NCBI GenBank assembly: GCA_958296235.1
Contig: OY282457.1
Span: 3,281,338 to 3,345,337 of the forward strand
Source of the DNA: an uncultured Candidatus Binatia bacterium
GTDB lineage: Bacteria > Desulfobacterota > Binatia > Bin18
DNA: 64,000 nt
Direction of reading: 5' to 3'
In this document: one piece after another, positions 27,751 through 35,844 of the stretch
Numbering within the stretch: position 1 is the first letter of the stretch
Layout: each line of letters opens with the position of its first letter
The notes under the pieces: generated by a model
The model's input: the letters and a program-made list of their open reading frames with translations, nothing else
Databases searched by the model: none
Told to the model about the DNA's origin: nothing
Translations under genes and position numbers: made by a program

Positions 27751-28413
27751 TCAGGGCGCCGCTTGCGCCAGCCCCCGAATCTTTTCTCGAAAATATCGGA
27801 AGCTGGGAGAGGCGTTGTTATCGACATTCATATGTGGCGTGATTTTCTCTGCCCACACCGATTTTTCTCTACCGACGACCTGCCAGCCTTCCTTTTTCAG
27901 TTCATTTGCGCCACCGCTGAACACCGCGTCGGCTAGAAGCTCCCACGTGCCGCAGATTGAGTCATTTTTGTAACAGCTGAGTACGTTGTCTCTGGCGTTC
28001 GGATACACTGCTTTAATCGCAGGAATATCACCCAACAACCACGCCTCCCCTTCCTCTATGGCAATACAGAACCGGGTTTCCGGTTTGGGGTTACAGGCGT
28101 TCAGGACGGCAAAGAGTTCTTGGCGAAATACTTTCAGGCATTTGTTATCCAAGTCACACACTACAATCACCGCTGCTGGATAGTTGGAGGAATAGCCGGC
28201 AAACTTCTTTCCATATCCCTTGAGCAATCTGGGAAGTTGGTCAAGCAAAATACGCTTGCGCGCATCGGTACCACTTGTGAGTTTTTTAGGAATCTTGCCG
28301 ATTCCCTTGTAAGGATAGACTTTGAACGTGTGTTGGTCTCCAATGATTTTTGGTATCAGAAGATCAAGCATCGTCTTGCCGGACCGGTCTTCGACAAGTA
28401 TCGCAAAGTGCAT
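27751..28413 (-). CDS. DUF4276-like (TOPRIM-type) protein, partner of AAA ATPase
   Basis: The 220-residue protein starts MHFAILVEDRSGKTMLDLLI, with an acidic residue in the first loop, then AVIVVCDLDNKCLKVFRQEL (DxD) and FCIAIEEGEAWLLGDIPAIK. The order E, DxD, E/D matches TOPRIM nucleases of the OLD and DUF4276 groups. Such proteins are found as the second gene after an AAA ATPase in defence modules. ATG 28413 lies 4 bp after the ATPase stop, so the pair is translationally linked. I infer a nuclease effector gated by the ATPase, by analogy with OLD/PARIS-like pairs; the family match is by eye. Confidence 0.65.
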   Translation of the reverse strand: MHFAILVEDRSGKTMLDLLIPKIIGDQHTFKVYPYKGIGKIPKKLTSGTDARKRILLDQLPRLLKGYGKKFAGYSSNYPAAVIVVCDLDNKCLKVFRQELFAVLNACNPKPETRFCIAIEEGEAWLLGDIPAIKAVYPNARDNVLSCYKNDSICGTWELLADAVFSGGANELKKEGWQVVGREKSVWAEKITPHMNVDNNASPSFRYFREKIRGLAQAAP

Positions 28414-28417
28414 TCGA

Positions 28418-29698
28418 TTACCCCGCGTCAAGGTAATCGCTGTACCAGAGACCGCCCAACGGCAAGCCTTCCGCGACCATGTTGTTCACAATCGGATCGT
28501 CGCTTGCCCGCCTGATCGTTGAAAAGCCGTCCGCTCCCTTCTCCAGAATCCAGACCTCTTTGGGGTCGAGCGCATCGACGAGATAGGGTTGATGGGTCGT
28601 AATAAAAATCTGTGAGCCATTATTCTTGCGGATCGCGTGTTCACGAAATTCATGCGCGAGTGTTTCCAGGAGCTTGTGATACAGGCCGTTTTCTGGTTCT
28701 TCGATGCACAGGAACGGCGGGGGAGTTGGGTCATTGAGAAGCAAAAGATACGCAAACACCTTCAGCGTGCCGTCCGACATCTGCTGGGCGTAAAAGGGGT
28801 CCTGAAATCCTTTGTCGTTAAACTTGAGCAGCAACCGGCCGTCAGCAGTTCGTTCCGTTTCAATCCTGTCTATGCCCGGAATACTCCTGGCGATTTCCTT
28901 GAGAATGGACTGAAAACGCTCCGGGTGCTCGCGTTCCATGAACTGCACGACATTGCCGAGATTGTCGCCATGCACATTGAGATGTCGCTGTGGACCGGCA
29001 AGGGGCAGGCCACGCGCCGCATCCGGGGTGAAGTAGCTCAGATACCAGCCCTCGATGAATTGACGAAAGGCGACGATGCGTGGGTGCTGTGTCAACGCAC
29101 CGAGTGTGGTGATACCGAGCTTGCGCGAGTCTTCCAAGTTAACGAATTCGGCATCTTTGAATTCTTCCGGTTTCCCCTTTTCTCTTGATTTTACCAACTC
29201 CTCAGGATCAAACCCAGATGTTGTCTCATCGAGTTGGCCCCCCTGGTTTCCCTTCCACGCCGCGCCCCGGCCTTCTACGAGGGAAAGGAAATAAAGTAGC
29301 GAGTAGTCTTCCCGAGCTTCACGCATTACTTCTCTTAACACATAGGGCCGCCCGGACTCGTCTGCTTCGATTTCGATTTCATAGGTAATAGGCTGGACGT
29401 TGACAGACGCTTTGTAATACACCTCGAACTCGATAGGGTCTGTCTGCCCCTGCGTCCGCAGTTTTTCAAACCCGCCGCGCCCGCGTGCGTCACAGGCTTC
29501 CTCAACCCCAGACTTCAAGGCATCCGCTAGGAATCCGAACGCATCAAACAAGGCGCTTTTCCCCACCCCGTTTTTGCCAATCACTGCGGTTATGGGCGTA
29601 AGTGGGTCGTTTTGAGATTGGAACCACCATAGCCGGCCCACTGTCACATCCTTGAGCGACTTGAAGTTCTTTACTCTGAAGCCTTCAATCTTCGCCAT
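28418..29698 (-). CDS. AAA-family ATPase (AAA_21, SMC/RecF-like)
   Basis: The 426-residue protein starts with FRVKNFKSLKDVTVGRL, then Walker A GKNGVGKSALFDAFGF near residue 41. MSDGTLKVFAYLLLL is the ABC-signature-like block, and Walker B is FLCIEEPENGLYHKL. ITTHQPYLVDALDP is the switch region. This is the single-polypeptide ABC-type ATPase of AAA_21, common in abortive-infection modules. Its ATG follows the micro-ORF by 1 bp and its stop is 4 bp before the DUF4276-like gene. Confidence 0.85.
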   Translation of the reverse strand: MAKIEGFRVKNFKSLKDVTVGRLWWFQSQNDPLTPITAVIGKNGVGKSALFDAFGFLADALKSGVEEACDARGRGGFEKLRTQGQTDPIEFEVYYKASVNVQPITYEIEIEADESGRPYVLREVMREAREDYSLLYFLSLVEGRGAAWKGNQGGQLDETTSGFDPEELVKSREKGKPEEFKDAEFVNLEDSRKLGITTLGALTQHPRIVAFRQFIEGWYLSYFTPDAARGLPLAGPQRHLNVHGDNLGNVVQFMEREHPERFQSILKEIARSIPGIDRIETERTADGRLLLKFNDKGFQDPFYAQQMSDGTLKVFAYLLLLNDPTPPPFLCIEEPENGLYHKLLETLAHEFREHAIRKNNGSQIFITTHQPYLVDALDPKEVWILEKGADGFSTIRRASDDPIVNNMVAEGLPLGGLWYSDYLDAG

Positions 29699-29699
29699 C

Positions 29700-29828
29700 T
29701 CATGCCTCTATTCGTATGATTACGGCGTCTTGCGTCATTTCCAGATGCTTGATGACTTTTTCTCCATTATCCATCGATTCATCTCCCAGCCCCAGTGGTC
29801 GGAATACGCGATCATTTACGTCCCGCAT
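29700..29828 (-). CDS. Micro-ORF linking AbrB and AAA ATPase genes
   Basis: The 42-residue frame opens at an ATG that overlaps the last codons of the AbrB gene and closes 1 bp before the ATPase ATG. It reads VFRPLGLGDESMDNGEKVIK and ends QDAVIIRIEA. I do not recognise it. The tight overlaps suggest it is translated, perhaps as a coupling peptide. It could equally be a by-product of close gene packing. Confidence 0.4.
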   Translation of the reverse strand: MRDVNDRVFRPLGLGDESMDNGEKVIKHLEMTQDAVIIRIEA

Positions 29829-30063
29829 ATCGTGCGACCCGTGCCCGACGCGCGGCCTCCCGCTCTTCGGGTTTGGAGGCCGCAGCTTGACCATCTGCGA
29901 GGCAGCCATACAAATCCTTGAGCGTTTCCGGCTGGGGTCTGACTAAAACGGCACCATCCATCAATTCATAGATGAGCCGCTGTCGAGGCTTCAGGTGGAG
30001 CGCCTTTCGGACTTTTGCCGGGATGGTGGTTTGCCACCTGTCGGTGAGAGTGGACTGAATCAT
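29812..30063 (-). CDS. AbrB/MazE-type DNA-binding (antitoxin-like) protein
   Basis: The 83-residue protein starts STLTDRWQTTIPAKVRKALH and LKPRQRLIYELMDGAVLVRP: the swapped-hairpin AbrB/SpoVT/MazE fold. A basic tail (EREAARRARVARYAGRK) follows. Such proteins act as antitoxin or transcriptional regulator of the operon. It has a good AAGGAAG site before ATG 30063 and is first in the minus-strand set AbrB, micro-ORF, AAA ATPase, DUF4276-like. It probably controls that set, like the regulator of a toxin-antitoxin or abortive-infection operon. Confidence 0.8.
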   Translation of the reverse strand: MIQSTLTDRWQTTIPAKVRKALHLKPRQRLIYELMDGAVLVRPQPETLKDLYGCLADGQAAASKPEEREAARRARVARYAGRK

Positions 30064-30190
30064 GCGTGCACTTCCTTTACCTTGGATTTCCGAACCCATT
30101 GGAATCAATGTACCGACGCAAATTCAATGCCGCAAACGCCCAAGCGTCTAATAGCTGCGTGACCTTATCTACGCTACGATTTGGTAACAG

Positions 30191-30694
30191 TCACTTTCTT
30201 TTACAGAGGCTTCTATTACCAAGCAGTTGCCTATGGTTTTCCCGAAAGCTCTCCCTACGAACTTTTACGTACCGTTTTCCCTGCCTTTCTTTGTGAAGCG
30301 TCGTGTAGACCTTACCCGGCGGGTTGTCGATCAGTTTTTTATTGCTGAAGTCTTCTTTCAGATCGTCATCATTTGTGAACAGCAGCCGGGCTCCGCTCAC
30401 TTGGGCTAAAGCTACAACGTGTGCATCGTCGGAGCGACACGAGCCGGAATTTTTAAGCTCTTCCGTTCTCTCGTCTACCTTGCCCTCATCATAGAAATGG
30501 ACCCGCCCTGCCAGTATCGCTTGTTGTCGCCATGTCTGGAACTTTTGGTTCCCGTCAAGTTCCTCAAGTAGCTTTCCGCCCACGACCAACAATCCCTTTC
30601 CCGAATTGAGCCAATTAAAGAACGCTTGGCCAGCCGGTGGACAATTGGAGCCGAATACCTGGTCTCTAACGCTATTGTCGAGAATCGCACACAT
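30191..30694 (-). CDS. PIN-like nuclease paired with AAA ATPase
   Basis: The 167-residue protein begins MCAILDNSVRDQVFG, a PIN-like first Asp, and has EELDGNQKFQTWR, then SDDAHVVALAQVSGARLLFT and NDDDLKEDFSNK, the PIN acidic cluster. PIN domains are metal-dependent RNases. Its ATG directly abuts the stop codon of the AAA ATPase (30695), with zero spacing. The C-terminal part is basic (KERQGKRYVKVRRES). The function is inferred as RNase effector of the ATPase. Confidence 0.75.
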   Translation of the reverse strand: MCAILDNSVRDQVFGSNCPPAGQAFFNWLNSGKGLLVVGGKLLEELDGNQKFQTWRQQAILAGRVHFYDEGKVDERTEELKNSGSCRSDDAHVVALAQVSGARLLFTNDDDLKEDFSNKKLIDNPPGKVYTTLHKERQGKRYVKVRRESFRENHRQLLGNRSLCKRK

Positions 30695-32089
30695 TTAGAG
30701 CCTCAGCGATCTCCGCGTTTCTTCCATAAAGAATTGGCGGTAGGACGGTGGCGCGTCCAGGACGTTTCCCTCTTGATCCAGGCGCAGAGAATGAATCCGA
30801 ACGTCCAAATCTCCAGGCTCAAAGAAGAGAATGGAAACATCCTCAGGTTTTAACTTCGTCGTCCCGTCGCGGACATCCATGCGCACCCGGTCGAGCAGAT
30901 GGTCGCTATGCGTTTCAACTACCAACTGGCAATGTGGTCCAGCGACCTGGCAAAACAGGCTCCCCAACGCGGCCTGGGCGCTGGGGTGGAGATGCACTTC
31001 CGGCTGCTGCAACAGAAACATGGATGGCGCGTCACTACGGAGCAACTCGGTGATGACCGGCAGCACTTGGCTGACGCCGTAGCCAACATCGATCAGGTTA
31101 CGCCGCGGACCCTTGACCTTCCTCCCGGACTTTCTGACTTGTACCTGAAAAGGTTCGCTCTCCTTCTTCCCCAGCGGCTTGACTGATATTTCATCGAAAA
31201 GACCGGATTCTCGTCCGAATCGCTCAAGTGCGTTCTTCAGCGTTATCCACTGCTTTTCGTCTTGGAAATACACGGAGGCGAGATACATCGGAATATAGTC
31301 GCCCTCCGGGTCTCGCGTCGGGCGCGCGGGATCATAGGTACGGTGTGGTTTGGAGCGGACGGGCGCACTGGCATAGGGTCGATGTTCTGAATAGGGAAGG
31401 CCGGTCATTTCAGGTATGCGAACAAGTTGTTCAAGAGCATCCCAATCTTCGTCGATAGGCAACTCTGAGCCTTCTAGTATAATTGGCGCTGAGCCATTTT
31501 CGGTATCTTTGGATGTCCTCCACATCCTCCATAGACTCCATAGACCCTTTAGAGCGAAGAGGGGGATCGTCCGATAACGACCGGAGTTTAGCAAAATGCG
31601 ATAGTCGGCCCGTCCTGGCAACTGCCAAGCGCCCTTGGGTGTCCCAAAACGAATTTGCCCAAGCTGGCCTTTTTCAAGACGTTCTTCAATCCACGCGGTT
31701 CCATTGGCAAGTCGCCCTCTTACCGGAACTGGAATGGTCCCGCTTCGTCCGAAAGTCACCTCAAAACGGTAACAGCCAACTTTGTCGGTTACGCCTCTCC
31801 TACCTTTCTCGTCTCTGGGAGTAATCTCAAACCCAGCCTCAAAGGTATCCGCCCGCCCGCCCCTTCCGCCTCGGTGGTGAGCGATTTCGTCGAAGCTGCC
31901 AAGGTCATACGGCTCTTCTTTGAAATCTGGAACGATCTGTTGATAAGCAACGTTCCAGAGTGCCCGAAGCATGGCCAGAAAAGAAGTCTTGCCAGAGCTG
32001 TTCTCGCCCACGAGCAGCGTCAGTGGGGCGAGGCGGGCGTTTTGCTCTTCCCGAAAGCAGCGGAAATTTCTTAACGTAATCTTGTCCAC
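30695..32089 (-). CDS. AAA-family ATPase (AAA_21/DUF3696-like) with PIN partner
   Basis: The 464-residue protein has ITLRNFRCFREE at the start, Walker A VGENSSGKTSFLAMLRALW near residue 30, GVSQVLPVITELL before Walker B, and FLLQQPEVHLHPSAQAALG followed by VETHSDHLLDRVRMDV. The Walker B acids read QQ where DE or EE is usual, although EQPE is known in this family. I start at GTG 32089 behind GAAGGAG. It abuts the PIN gene. The pair resembles ATPase-nuclease defence modules. Confidence 0.8.
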   Translation of the reverse strand: MDKITLRNFRCFREEQNARLAPLTLLVGENSSGKTSFLAMLRALWNVAYQQIVPDFKEEPYDLGSFDEIAHHRGGRGGRADTFEAGFEITPRDEKGRRGVTDKVGCYRFEVTFGRSGTIPVPVRGRLANGTAWIEERLEKGQLGQIRFGTPKGAWQLPGRADYRILLNSGRYRTIPLFALKGLWSLWRMWRTSKDTENGSAPIILEGSELPIDEDWDALEQLVRIPEMTGLPYSEHRPYASAPVRSKPHRTYDPARPTRDPEGDYIPMYLASVYFQDEKQWITLKNALERFGRESGLFDEISVKPLGKKESEPFQVQVRKSGRKVKGPRRNLIDVGYGVSQVLPVITELLRSDAPSMFLLQQPEVHLHPSAQAALGSLFCQVAGPHCQLVVETHSDHLLDRVRMDVRDGTTKLKPEDVSILFFEPGDLDVRIHSLRLDQEGNVLDAPPSYRQFFMEETRRSLRL

Positions 32090-32125
32090 GGGACAGACTC
32101 CTTCTACGATTCTGTGTAGCCCCCT

Positions 32126-32202
32126 GTCATTCCTGCGCAAGCAGGAATCCAGGCCCCCAGCCCCCGCCGCCCGCTGGATGCCGGGTCAAGCCCGGCATGA
32201 CG
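32126..32202. repeat. REP-like double hairpin at the end of the methylase gene
   Basis: GTCATTCCTGC, GCAA, GCAGGAAT is the first hairpin (arms ATTCCTGC/GCAGGAAT). TGGATGCCGGG, TCAAG, CCCGGCATGAC is the second, and CCAGG-type spacers lie between. This is the common bacterial intergenic GTCATTCC...GGAATCC / GCCGGGTCAAGCCCGGC family. It separates the methylase gene from the AAA-PIN pair and could end transcription between the two modules. Confidence 0.75.
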
Positions 32203-32232
32203 CTTGATTGGGGGATGATTCAATACGTCAAC

Positions 32233-35200
32233 TCAGAGAGTCCCCTCCACCGCCGCAATTTCCCCCGCGGTCAGGCCATACAGGCCATACACCAGCCGGT
32301 CTATCTCCGTTTCCTGTTCGGTGGTGTCTGCCGCCGGGTCGGCGGCTTTGGCCTTGAGGATGCGGTCAACAAGACGGATGAACGGGCGTTGTTTTGCGGT
32401 GGATATTTGGGGGATGGGCAGGCGTTCGACGGTGAACTTCACCCATCGAATGACGCCCATTCCAGAAGTCAGCGCTGTATTTTTCATAAACCAGGTTATC
32501 AGGCTAGAGTTGAGGACAGCGCCTAGATATTTGATTGCTTGCCCGGACATCATAAATACGGTGTTGACACAGAACATTTCGCTCGCGTCATAAGCAAATC
32601 GCCCTTCCTCTGTGAGGTCCATATAGAACAGCTTTTCTTTGGTGAAATCCTTGTGGTAAGCGCAATTACGAAGGTTGTACGGCGTCTTGCCTTTGTCCTG
32701 TCGCTTTTCGAGTTGAGGATGGAACTCGTCCAGATGGCTTTTGATGGCCGGGTAATCGTCAATGTTGACAGTGGGGACATTGCTGTATCCGTTATGCGCG
32801 TCAATCAGCCACAACTCCGCCCACTCCGCCCGATAGCGCCGAATATCCTTACCTCGTAGCACCGGCTTGATAATCTCAGCAGACTTCGGGTCTGCGGCAA
32901 TCAACGCCTGTCGGGTCGCGGCGTCAATGATGAAGGCGGCGTTGTAGCCGGTTTTAATTCCGTAGTTAATAGCTACATCCCACTCTCTCAGCGGCGTTCC
33001 TTGCTCCTCCATCTTATCCATGACGCTCCGCTCTATGACCGACAGCGCGCTCCACGGTTTTTCCCCTTCAGGCCGAAGCTGTCCCCAAAGATGCTCGGCT
33101 GGCGGAAAATCCTTGTCCGGCAAGCGGTCCATATCCACCGCCTTACAGGGCTCGTCGTTTTTGCCGCTGTGCGCTATCAGGACGCTGGTGTCAACGATGG
33201 CGTTTTCAAAAACATCCTTGCCCATTTCCAACAGGCGTAGCGGTGTGTGCCGCTCTGAGAAGTAGCGGCGTAAGGGTTTTCCGTATTCCGCCTTTAGCCA
33301 ACTGTTTGAGGTGATGTAGGCGAGTAGGCCACATGCCGGCGCTAGGAGTTGACAACCTCTTTCGTAGAAAAGCTGATAAATATCACCTCTGGAAACAAGG
33401 GTAGTAAATCCCGCGTCCTTGTAGAATTTCCTCAGTTCACCATTGTTTTTCTCTAACTGCACATACGGCGGATTGCCAATCACCACATCAAACCCATCGA
33501 CTACGCCGAACATATACTCAGCGTCAAACCAGTCGGCCTTGGCGTTCTGGTCGTAGGGGTCCCACTGGGCGATTTTGCTGGCGTCGCCAGCGGACCAACC
33601 GACCTGTTGCAACTCCGCTCCCAAGTTGTCCCGCAGTTCCCGGTCTCTTTTCCGGCAGGCCAGCTTCTTTCGACGTGTGGTGGCATGAAAATGGCGCTCG
33701 CGGTTAGCGCTCAATTCTCGCTCCAGACGGGTTACGGCCTCGGTCTGACCCAGGCTGAGTTGGGCGGGTTTGTACAGACTCAGCAGCGTATCCGCGGCAA
33801 TAAAGCGGGTTTCCAGATTGGGCAGGGGTCGGATGCCGAAGTTCTTTGCATCCTTGTGGGGCTCCTGCTCTATTGCCAGGGAGATGAAAAAGCGCAGCTT
33901 GGCAATCTGGCCGGCGATGGGCTGAATGTCCACGCCAAAGATGCTGTTCTGAATCAGGTACAGCTTGCGCCCGAAGTCGCCCGAATACTTTTCAAAGGTT
34001 TCGCTGATTTCCAGCAGTTCGGTATCGCGCTCTTGCTGGTCTCTGGTCTCAAAGGCCGCGTCCGCCTTTTCTCTGGCGCGTTCCTTTTGCAGGGCTGCCC
34101 AGCGGGTGTTGGCGGGGTCTATCCTGCCCAGGGCCAGGGTGAGTTTGTGCAGGACGCCCATTGGAAAAGCGCCGGAACCGACCGCGGGGTCCAATACCGT
34201 GAGGTCGGCAATCGCCCGGACAATGTCTTCTGCTTCCTGCGCGTCAAACAGTTCGTCTGCATCGTTGAAAGCGTCCTCATAATTCAAGAGGTAATGCAAA
34301 CGCTCCTGCCAGAACTTCGCGCCGCTGTCGGCTGGGCCGCATTTTTGCGCCAGCGCCGCCACCAGGGCTTCGTCTACCATGTAGTCCACCACCGCGCGCG
34401 GGGTGTAATACGAGCCGGTCTGCTTGCGGGCCGTTTGGCGGGTTTCGGGATTGTAGGCGGCCAGCAGGTTTTCAAACACCTTGCCCAGCAACTCCGGGTC
34501 CAGCGCGACTTCTTGCTCTATGGGCGTGTTTTCCTCAACCGTAAATTTGTAGTGGTTGAGCAGGGGGAATAAGCCGCGCTCCGGGTCAAAAAACAGACGG
34601 TTGGGAATGCTCAACTTTGTGTAATGCCGCTCGTTGTCGGAAAAGCAGTCAATCCGGTAGCCGCCGTCCCGTATGCCTTCCTCGCTGTCCAGGCAGTCGA
34701 ACAGGCCACCGTTGATGAATGGCGTTCGGGCGAACAGGGCCAGCAGTTTTTCGGGGTCGCTTATCTCCGACTTGTAGCGATAGCGCGAAAAATTGCGGTG
34801 GGTGGAGTTCTTCGTTGTGCTGAAGCCGCGCTTGTCCATTTCGGTGTTCAGGGTAGCGAAGAACAGGTTTTGCAGCACGGCCCGGTAATAGGTATCGCCG
34901 GTGTTGCCGTCGTAGTTTCTCAGCAGGTCTGCGATTTTCGTTTCATTGAACACATCCTCCGCCACCAGGCCCTTTTCTTTGATGAACCAGACGAACAGCA
35001 GACGGGTGATAAGCCGAATAATATGCTCTTCCGGTTGCAACACTTTCTCTTCTTGTGTTGGGAAGGTCGCCTCGCCTACCGCCCACTCGAACCAGCGGAA
35101 CAACTCGGTGTAGAATCGCTTGTTCAGAGCTTCGGTGTTGAGCGTATCCAGCCAGGCCGCTAACAGGCCGTCGAAATTAGACGGCTTGTTGTGGCCGCTC

Positions 35201-35811
35201 ATCCAAGACAAAAGATTTTCCAGCGACAGTTCGGCCAGGATGTCCAGATGGGCGCGGTGCGGCTGGGTTGGATTGATCTCACGTACCAGCGATACACTGC
35301 CCAGCACGTCACGGCTGCGGTCATGCCTGTGTTGCCGGCGGTGAACAAAAGCCAAGGTGAGGCGGTTGGCCGCGGTCTTGAACAGAATTACGGTTGGCGC
35401 AATGAGCCGCTTGTTGATCTCGCGCGTGAACTCGGCATATCGACTCCGGGCGTAGCTGGCTTCCTTCAGTTCAACGGCGACAAAGATAAAACTCCGCTGG
35501 GTTCCTGTGTCAAAGGAAGCGGCCTCAAGCCCGAGCGTTGGCTGATTGACCGGGGCAATTTCCTCACTGGTCAGCTGAAAGACGAGTTGTACGGAGCCCA
35601 CGCGCTCGCGGAATTCCTGTTCAGACCTGGTAGTATCCTGGCTGGCCGCGGGGAATTGGCGGATAAAGTCATCCGCTCCGCCCGAAAGTTCCAGGGTGCG
35701 TTGGCTGTGGTAGCCCAGGGTCCCGAGCAGATTTCTGACCGCCACCGGAAAATTGCTGTCGGACAGAGCCGTCAATGCGGATCGAATGTCCTCTCGGATG
35801 TCGCTGCTCAT
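32233..35811 (-). CDS. Eco57I-like N6-adenine DNA methylase (large, defence type)
   Basis: The 1192-residue protein has an N-terminal domain with FIFVAVELKEASYARSRYAE and INPTQPHRAHLDILAELSL. A methylase core follows: TGSYYTPRAVVDYMVDEAL, motif I VLDPAVGSGAFPMG near 540, VDIQPIAGQIAKLRFFISL, and motif IV DVVIGNPPYVQLEK near 778. The C-terminal third is a target-recognition-like region. It matches the Eco57I/BREX PglX-like methylase group. The ELK stretch could belong to a PD-(D/E)XK nuclease but I cannot complete the motif. It follows AIPR by 33 bp. I infer self/non-self marking for the operon. Confidence 0.8.
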   Translation of the reverse strand: MSSDIREDIRSALTALSDSNFPVAVRNLLGTLGYHSQRTLELSGGADDFIRQFPAASQDTTRSEQEFRERVGSVQLVFQLTSEEIAPVNQPTLGLEAASFDTGTQRSFIFVAVELKEASYARSRYAEFTREINKRLIAPTVILFKTAANRLTLAFVHRRQHRHDRSRDVLGSVSLVREINPTQPHRAHLDILAELSLENLLSWMSGHNKPSNFDGLLAAWLDTLNTEALNKRFYTELFRWFEWAVGEATFPTQEEKVLQPEEHIIRLITRLLFVWFIKEKGLVAEDVFNETKIADLLRNYDGNTGDTYYRAVLQNLFFATLNTEMDKRGFSTTKNSTHRNFSRYRYKSEISDPEKLLALFARTPFINGGLFDCLDSEEGIRDGGYRIDCFSDNERHYTKLSIPNRLFFDPERGLFPLLNHYKFTVEENTPIEQEVALDPELLGKVFENLLAAYNPETRQTARKQTGSYYTPRAVVDYMVDEALVAALAQKCGPADSGAKFWQERLHYLLNYEDAFNDADELFDAQEAEDIVRAIADLTVLDPAVGSGAFPMGVLHKLTLALGRIDPANTRWAALQKERAREKADAAFETRDQQERDTELLEISETFEKYSGDFGRKLYLIQNSIFGVDIQPIAGQIAKLRFFISLAIEQEPHKDAKNFGIRPLPNLETRFIAADTLLSLYKPAQLSLGQTEAVTRLERELSANRERHFHATTRRKKLACRKRDRELRDNLGAELQQVGWSAGDASKIAQWDPYDQNAKADWFDAEYMFGVVDGFDVVIGNPPYVQLEKNNGELRKFYKDAGFTTLVSRGDIYQLFYERGCQLLAPACGLLAYITSNSWLKAEYGKPLRRYFSERHTPLRLLEMGKDVFENAIVDTSVLIAHSGKNDEPCKAVDMDRLPDKDFPPAEHLWGQLRPEGEKPWSALSVIERSVMDKMEEQGTPLREWDVAINYGIKTGYNAAFIIDAATRQALIAADPKSAEIIKPVLRGKDIRRYRAEWAELWLIDAHNGYSNVPTVNIDDYPAIKSHLDEFHPQLEKRQDKGKTPYNLRNCAYHKDFTKEKLFYMDLTEEGRFAYDASEMFCVNTVFMMSGQAIKYLGAVLNSSLITWFMKNTALTSGMGVIRWVKFTVERLPIPQISTAKQRPFIRLVDRILKAKAADPAADTTEQETEIDRLVYGLYGLTAGEIAAVEGTL

Positions 35812-35844
35812 GTCTTTTCGACTTTCCCTCGTTGCATCATCTCG

